Of a stretch of DNA of 64,000 nucleotides, positions 59,873 to 64,000 are shown in pieces. The notes beneath the pieces were generated by a model. It did not search any database, was not told the DNA's origin, and was given only the letters and a program-made list of their open reading frames with translations. A program made the translations under genes and the position numbers. This stretch comes from an uncultured Adlercreutzia sp. (GTDB lineage: Bacteria > Actinomycetota > Coriobacteriia > Coriobacteriales > Eggerthellaceae): assembly GCA_910589165.1 (NCBI GenBank), contig CAJUSP010000001.1, forward strand, positions 321,728 through 385,727. The letters run 5' to 3'. Within the stretch, counting starts at the first letter, position 1; each line of letters starts with the position of its first letter.

Positions 59873-62401
59873 ATGTTGAAGCAAGTTGAACTGCTGGCGC
59901 CGGCGGGGTCTATGGCGGCGCTTCATGCGGCGGTGGCTGCCGGAGCCGACGCGGTGTATCTGGGGCTCGAGGCCTTCAACGCCCGGCGCGGGGCCGACAA
60001 CTTCACTATCGAGACGCTGCGCGAGGCCTGCGACTACGCTCACCTGCGCGGCGTCTCCATCTATGTGACCATGAACACCGTCATCCTGCCCGGCGAGGTG
60101 GCCGACGCGCTCGAGTGCGTGCGCCAGGCCTACCGGGCCGGGGCCGACGGCTTCATCGTGCAGGACATCGGGCTTGCCTCCGAGATATCGCGCACGCTGC
60201 CCGAGGCGTCGCTGCACCTCTCCACCCAGATGAACACCCACAACCTCGCCGGCATCCGTGCCGCCGCGCGCCTCGGCGCCGAGCGCGTCACGTTGGCCCG
60301 CGAGCTCTCGCTGGAAGAGATCGCGCTTTTGGCCGCCGCAGCCGAGGACGAGGGCATGGAAATCGAGGTGTTCGCCCACGGGGCGCTGTGCGTCTGCTAT
60401 TCGGGCCAGTGTTTCATGTCCTCTATGATCGGCGGCCGCTCGGCCAACCGCGGTATGTGCGCCCAGGCGTGCCGGCTGCCCTACGAGCTGCACAACCGGG
60501 CCTTGCAGAAAGACCTGCCCTCGCCGGGCGACCATCTGCTCTCGCCCCAGGATCTGTGCACCATCGACCGCATCGAGGAGCTGGTGGCCGCCGGTGTGGC
60601 ATCGCTGAAAATCGAGGGCCGCATGAAGTCGCCGGAATACGTCTTCGCCGTCACCTCGGTCTACCGCAAGCAGCTCGACGCCGTCCTCGCCGCTCAAGTC
60701 GCCGAGGCCGTCTCCCAGGCCGATCGCGACCGGCTCACCGACGCCTTCTCGCGCGGCTTCACCACGGCCTATCTCGACGGCCGCCGCGGCAACGACATCA
60801 TGAGCTACAAGCGTCCCAACAACCGGGGCCTGGCCCTGGGCCGCGTCGACGACGTCCGCAACAACACGGCTCTCGTGCGCACTTCAGTGGGCCTCGCCGC
60901 CGGCGACGTGCTCGAATTCTGGACGCGCAAGGGCAACGGCACTGCGGTGCTCGCCGCTGTGGAATACGACAACAAGGGCCGCCTGCGCGTGCCGCTCGAC
61001 CAGAAGACGCGCACGGTGAAGCCGGGCGACCGCGTCTTCCGCGTTCGCAGCGCCGAGGCCGCCTTCGAAGACGACGCCCGCGAGCCTCGCGTGCCCCTCA
61101 TCGGGCGCGCCATCCTGCGCCTCGGCGAGCCCCTGCGCATCGAGTTCGCCCCCGCCTCCGTGGCGGATCTGGGGGAGGAGAACCCCTCCACCGACGAGGG
61201 CCGCACGGCGCTGGCGGTGGCCAGTCGCCTGGCCGCCGCCTTCCCTGAGGGCGCACCTGTTGGCACTGCCGAGGGCGACCCCATCGAGGCCGCCCGCACC
61301 CGCGCCGTCTCCTTCGACGACGTGGCCGCCCACATCGATCGCCTCGGCAACACGCCGTACCGGCTTGCGAGCCTGACCATCGACATGGACGACAACGTGG
61401 GCATCGGCTTCTCGGCCCTGCACGGGGTGCGCGCCGCGGCCCTCGACGCCCTCACCGAGGCCCTGCTCGCCCCCAGCCGCAACCGCGTGCTTCCCCGCAC
61501 GACGCCGCGCGAGCCCCTGCCGGCGGCCCATCCGGCCGGCTGCCGCGTGGCCGTTCTGGCGACGAATCCCGCCTGCGCCCGCGCCGCCAAGCGCGCCGGC
61601 GCCCATCTCATCTACGTGCCGGCCCTGAACTACCGCCGCGGCGAGGCGGTCATCGCCGGCCAGCTGAACGCCGCCGCCGAGCAAGCGGGCTACCCCAAGG
61701 GGTGCATCCCCGTCATGCCCGTGGCCGACCACGAGGCCGTAGGCCCGGCCCGCGAGGCCGCCCAAGGCGCCGATGTGTGGAAGTACGCCGCCGAGGGCAA
61801 GCCCCTTATGGCCGAGAGCCTCGGCGCCATGGAGCGCGGCCAGGAGGAAGGGGCGCGCATCGACGTCGGTCCCCATGTGCCAGTCACCAACGAGCTGTCC
61901 CTGGCGGCGGCCTGCGAGTTCGGCGCCGAGCGCGTGTGGCTCTCGCCGGAGCTTACCCTGCGCCAGATCGAGGCGCTCGCCAAAGACGCCCCGGTGGAAA
62001 TCGGCGTGCAGCTCATTGGCGCCACCGAGCTCATGGTCACCGAGCACTGCCTGCTCATGAGCCAGGGCCCCTGCAACGAGGAATGCGCCACCTGTCCGCG
62101 CCGTAAGAGTCCTCACTACCTGAAGGATCGCAAGGGCTTCGAATTCCCTGTGATCACCGACGCCCTGGGCCGCAGCCACTTGTACAACTCGGTGGAGCTC
62201 GACGTGGCCGCCTCCATGCCCGAGCTGCTCGCCGCCGGCGTGTCGGCCTATATGGTGGACGCCACGCTCATGAACGCCGAGGAGACGGCGCACGCCGTGG
62301 GCCGCGCCATCCGCGCGCTGCACGTGGCCCAAAACGACGGCAACGCCATCGCCAAGATGCCGAACACCACCTCGGGCCACCTCTATCGTGGCGTCTCCTA
62401 G
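59873..62401 (+). CDS. U32 peptidase-family protein with C-terminal extension
   Basis: The 842-residue protein has a U32 core (LLAPAGSMAALHAAVAAGADAVYLGLEAFNARRG, LSTQMNTHN, AHGALCVCYSGQCFMSS and CAQACRLPY) and a long second half resembling the DUF3656-containing forms such as E. coli RlhA, which hydroxylates 23S rRNA. It ends with a Cys-rich segment (QGPCNEECATCPRRK). By analogy it may modify RNA with an Fe-S cluster rather than cleave peptides. GAGGAGAAGA precedes the ATG at 59873. It is a more complete relative of the gene at 44568. Confidence 0.9.
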   Translation: MLKQVELLAPAGSMAALHAAVAAGADAVYLGLEAFNARRGADNFTIETLREACDYAHLRGVSIYVTMNTVILPGEVADALECVRQAYRAGADGFIVQDIGLASEISRTLPEASLHLSTQMNTHNLAGIRAAARLGAERVTLARELSLEEIALLAAAAEDEGMEIEVFAHGALCVCYSGQCFMSSMIGGRSANRGMCAQACRLPYELHNRALQKDLPSPGDHLLSPQDLCTIDRIEELVAAGVASLKIEGRMKSPEYVFAVTSVYRKQLDAVLAAQVAEAVSQADRDRLTDAFSRGFTTAYLDGRRGNDIMSYKRPNNRGLALGRVDDVRNNTALVRTSVGLAAGDVLEFWTRKGNGTAVLAAVEYDNKGRLRVPLDQKTRTVKPGDRVFRVRSAEAAFEDDAREPRVPLIGRAILRLGEPLRIEFAPASVADLGEENPSTDEGRTALAVASRLAAAFPEGAPVGTAEGDPIEAARTRAVSFDDVAAHIDRLGNTPYRLASLTIDMDDNVGIGFSALHGVRAAALDALTEALLAPSRNRVLPRTTPREPLPAAHPAGCRVAVLATNPACARAAKRAGAHLIYVPALNYRRGEAVIAGQLNAAAEQAGYPKGCIPVMPVADHEAVGPAREAAQGADVWKYAAEGKPLMAESLGAMERGQEEGARIDVGPHVPVTNELSLAAACEFGAERVWLSPELTLRQIEALAKDAPVEIGVQLIGATELMVTEHCLLMSQGPCNEECATCPRRKSPHYLKDRKGFEFPVITDALGRSHLYNSVELDVAASMPELLAAGVSAYMVDATLMNAEETAHAVGRAIRALHVAQNDGNAIAKMPNTTSGHLYRGVS

Positions 62402-62460
62402 GCGCTGTGCTAGAATTTCCCCCACTTATATATAGGTACGATTGAAGAAGCGGGTTCACC

Positions 62461-63672
62461 ATGCTCTCACCTGAAGAACAACTGCACATCATCCAGTCCG
62501 GCACCGCCCAAATCGTTCCCGAGGCGGCGCTGCTCGAGAAGCTTAAGCGCGGTATTCCGCTGAACATCAAGCTCGGTGTGGACCCGACGGCCCCCGACAT
62601 CCACATCGGCCACGCGGTGCCCCTGCGCAAGCTGCGTCAGTTCCAAGACTTGGGCCATCAGGTCACCCTCATCATCGGCGACGGCACGGCCCTCATCGGC
62701 GACCCGTCGGGGCGCAACTCCACGCGCCCGCAGCTCTCCCGCGAGCAAATCCAAGAGAACGCCCAAACCTACGTGGACCAGGCCTTCAAAATTCTCGATC
62801 CCGAGAAGACGGTGCTGCGCTACAACTCCGAGTGGATTCTCGACCTGAACATGGAAAGCCTGCTGAAGCTGCTGGCCAACTTCACCGTGGCCCGCATCCT
62901 CGAGCGCGACGACTTCCACAACCGCTACACCTCGGGCCAGTCCATCAGCCTGCACGAGTTCCTCTACCCGGTCATGCAGGCCTACGACTCGGTGGTCATC
63001 AAGGCCGACGTCGAGCTGGGCGGCACCGACCAGCTGTTCAACCTGCTGGCCGGCCGCGAGCTCATGGAGAAGATGGGCATGGAGCCCCAGGTGTGCCTGA
63101 CGCTGCCCCTGCTCGAGGGCACCGACGGCGTGAAGAAGATGTCGAAGAGCTACGGCAACTACATCGGGCTTACCGATAAGCCGTCTGATATGTTTGGCAA
63201 GGTCATGTCCATCCCCGACGAGCTCATGGTGAAGTACTACCGCCTGGCGTCCACCGAAAGCGTCGATGAGATCGACAAGATCGAGGCGGGCCTTGCCGCC
63301 GACGAGCTGCATCCCAATAAGGTGAAGCGCGCCCTGGCCCGCAACATCGTGGAGGCCTACCATGGGGCGCTGGCCGCCGAGGAGGCCGAGGCCGACTTCG
63401 ACCTGAAGTTCAAGGACCACGGGTTCCCCGCCGACGCGCCCACCTTCGCCCCCGATCTCACGCCCAACGAGGATGGCCTCGTCTACCTGGCGCGTATCCT
63501 CGTGGACGCCCAGGCAGCGGGTACCGTCTCCGAGGCCCGTCGCCTCATCGACGGCGGCGGCGTGAAAATCAACGGCGAGGCCCTAGCCCCGAAGAGCTAC
63601 AACGTCGCCCCCGAGCTGCTGGCGGAGGCCAAGGTGCAAGTAGGGAAGAAGAAGTACCTGCGCTTCGTGTAG
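62461..63672 (+). CDS. tyrS: Tyrosine--tRNA ligase
   Basis: The 403-residue enzyme is a bacterial tyrosyl-tRNA synthetase. It has LGVDPTAPDIHIGHAVPLRKL (HIGH motif), LIIGDGTALIGDPSGR, GGTDQLFNLLAGR, the KMSKS signature and a C-terminal S4 RNA-binding domain (EARRLIDGGGVKINGEA). A TAGAAT-like -10 lies at about 62411. No T-box leader was recognised in the 60-bp gap before it. Confidence 0.96.
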   Translation: MLSPEEQLHIIQSGTAQIVPEAALLEKLKRGIPLNIKLGVDPTAPDIHIGHAVPLRKLRQFQDLGHQVTLIIGDGTALIGDPSGRNSTRPQLSREQIQENAQTYVDQAFKILDPEKTVLRYNSEWILDLNMESLLKLLANFTVARILERDDFHNRYTSGQSISLHEFLYPVMQAYDSVVIKADVELGGTDQLFNLLAGRELMEKMGMEPQVCLTLPLLEGTDGVKKMSKSYGNYIGLTDKPSDMFGKVMSIPDELMVKYYRLASTESVDEIDKIEAGLAADELHPNKVKRALARNIVEAYHGALAAEEAEADFDLKFKDHGFPADAPTFAPDLTPNEDGLVYLARILVDAQAAGTVSEARRLIDGGGVKINGEALAPKSYNVAPELLAEAKVQVGKKKYLRFV

Positions 63673-63693
63673 CTCCCTCAAGCAAGAGAAGCC

Positions 63694-63728
63694 CGTGCGG
63701 CCCCGGTCTCAAGCCGGGGTCGCGCTAT
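63694..63728 (+). terminator. Terminator after tyrS
   Basis: GCGGCCCCGG pairs with CCGGGGTCGC across a short loop (TCTCAAG); a weak CTATTTG follows. Confidence 0.6.
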
Positions 63729-63762
63729 TTGTCGGCATTTTGTGAAGCGAAAAATAGTTCTT

Positions 63763-63791
63763 GCATCCAAGGCGCAGCACCCGTATTATTT
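63763..63791 (+). promoter_or_regulatory. First of two tandem promoters at the right edge
   Basis: TTGCAT and TATTAT are separated by 17 bp. Confidence 0.55.
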
Positions 63792-63924
63792 CATCTTGCG
63801 CTTCGGAAGGGCGCAGCGAACAAAGCCCCGTACTGAGGGTCAATCTCAGAAAGGGCAGCGGTCGCAAAGCTTTCGAAGTTCGCAAGGCCTCAACAAAAAG
63901 TTTTCAAGTTTCTGAAAAAAGTTG

Positions 63925-63953
63925 TTGACAAGCCAAACGAACTAGCGTAAAGT
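63925..63953 (+). promoter_or_regulatory. Second, strong promoter at the right edge
   Basis: Consensus TTGACA (63925-63930) and TAAAGT (63948-63953) with a 17-bp spacer, preceded by A/T-rich tracts. Tandem strong promoters with an untranslated leader are typical of rRNA operons, but no rRNA sequence is reached before 64000. Confidence 0.65.
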
Positions 63954-64000
63954 ACTTCCTTGCGCCGCTCGCGAGGGCGGCGGACGGGAGAGAGTCCCGC

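Noticed and set aside
56846..60697. A 1283-codon open frame on the minus strand
   Set aside because: It lies antisense to the penicillin-binding protein, lipoprotein and U32 genes; high GC keeps the opposite frame open. Its residue mix (Gly, His, Arg, Val runs) is that of a shadow.

Overview
The window is GC-rich, dense with genes, and carries no rRNA or tRNA gene that I can see. It suggests an anaerobic actinobacterium of the Eggerthellaceae type (Coriobacteriia, the Eggerthella/Gordonibacter/Adlercreutzia group). The reasons are the load of secreted molybdopterin and multihaem proteins, a membrane-spanning LuxR-family regulator beside a DMSO-reductase-like operon, and the many Tat lipoproteins. 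This assignment is inference; no marker gene in the window proves it.

Layout. Positions 1-24.7 kb hold an accessory island built from six copies of one two-gene unit. Gene A encodes a lipoprotein with three CxxCH haem sites, a sulfite-oxidase-type molybdopterin domain and a C-terminal Mo-co dimerisation domain. Gene B encodes a small secreted protein with the molybdopterin domain only. Units start at 1413, 4132, 6890, 12024, 17239 and 21857. Among them lie three full-length MerR regulators (one perhaps frameshifted at a G9 tract), a partial MerR-like gene at the left edge, three rhodanese-fold proteins, a Tat-exported cysteine hydrolase, an AAA+ ATPase flanked by direct repeats, and a stand-alone Mo-co dimerisation domain. 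Most of the A genes, and several satellites, have a promoter with a 19-bp spacer around a CCCTTAGGG-like palindrome, the layout expected of MerR-controlled promoters.

Positions 24.7-34.7 kb hold a LysR regulator, two aldo/keto reductases, hydrolases, flavodoxin-like proteins and an iron-alcohol-dehydrogenase-like protein without its metal ligands. Three of these transcription units share a 44-bp upstream element. Positions 34.7-40.3 kb hold a molybdopterin oxidoreductase/ferredoxin/TorD-chaperone set facing a LuxR-type membrane regulator. Positions 40.3-48.3 kb hold an ECF sigma/anti-sigma pair, a HipA-like kinase, cysS, a U32 peptidase-family gene with a palindromic repeat inserted in frame, a PucR regulator and an FKBP isomerase.

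Positions 48.5-56.6 kb hold the arginine pathway argC-argJ-argB-argD and, separately, argG-argH. The argG leader contains a 44-codon peptide with two runs of four arginine codons overlapping a terminator hairpin, which reads as an arginine attenuator. The right end has a class A penicillin-binding protein, a lipoprotein, a second U32 protein, tyrS, and a pair of promoters running off the edge. Two families of palindromic repeats are scattered over 24-60 kb.

How it may work together (inference): the A/B pairs look like surface-anchored redox enzymes of unknown substrates, each switched on by its own or a shared MerR sensor. The rhodanese-fold proteins point weakly towards sulfur compounds. No cytochrome c maturation or molybdopterin synthesis gene is in the window, so these must be encoded elsewhere if the cofactors are fitted.
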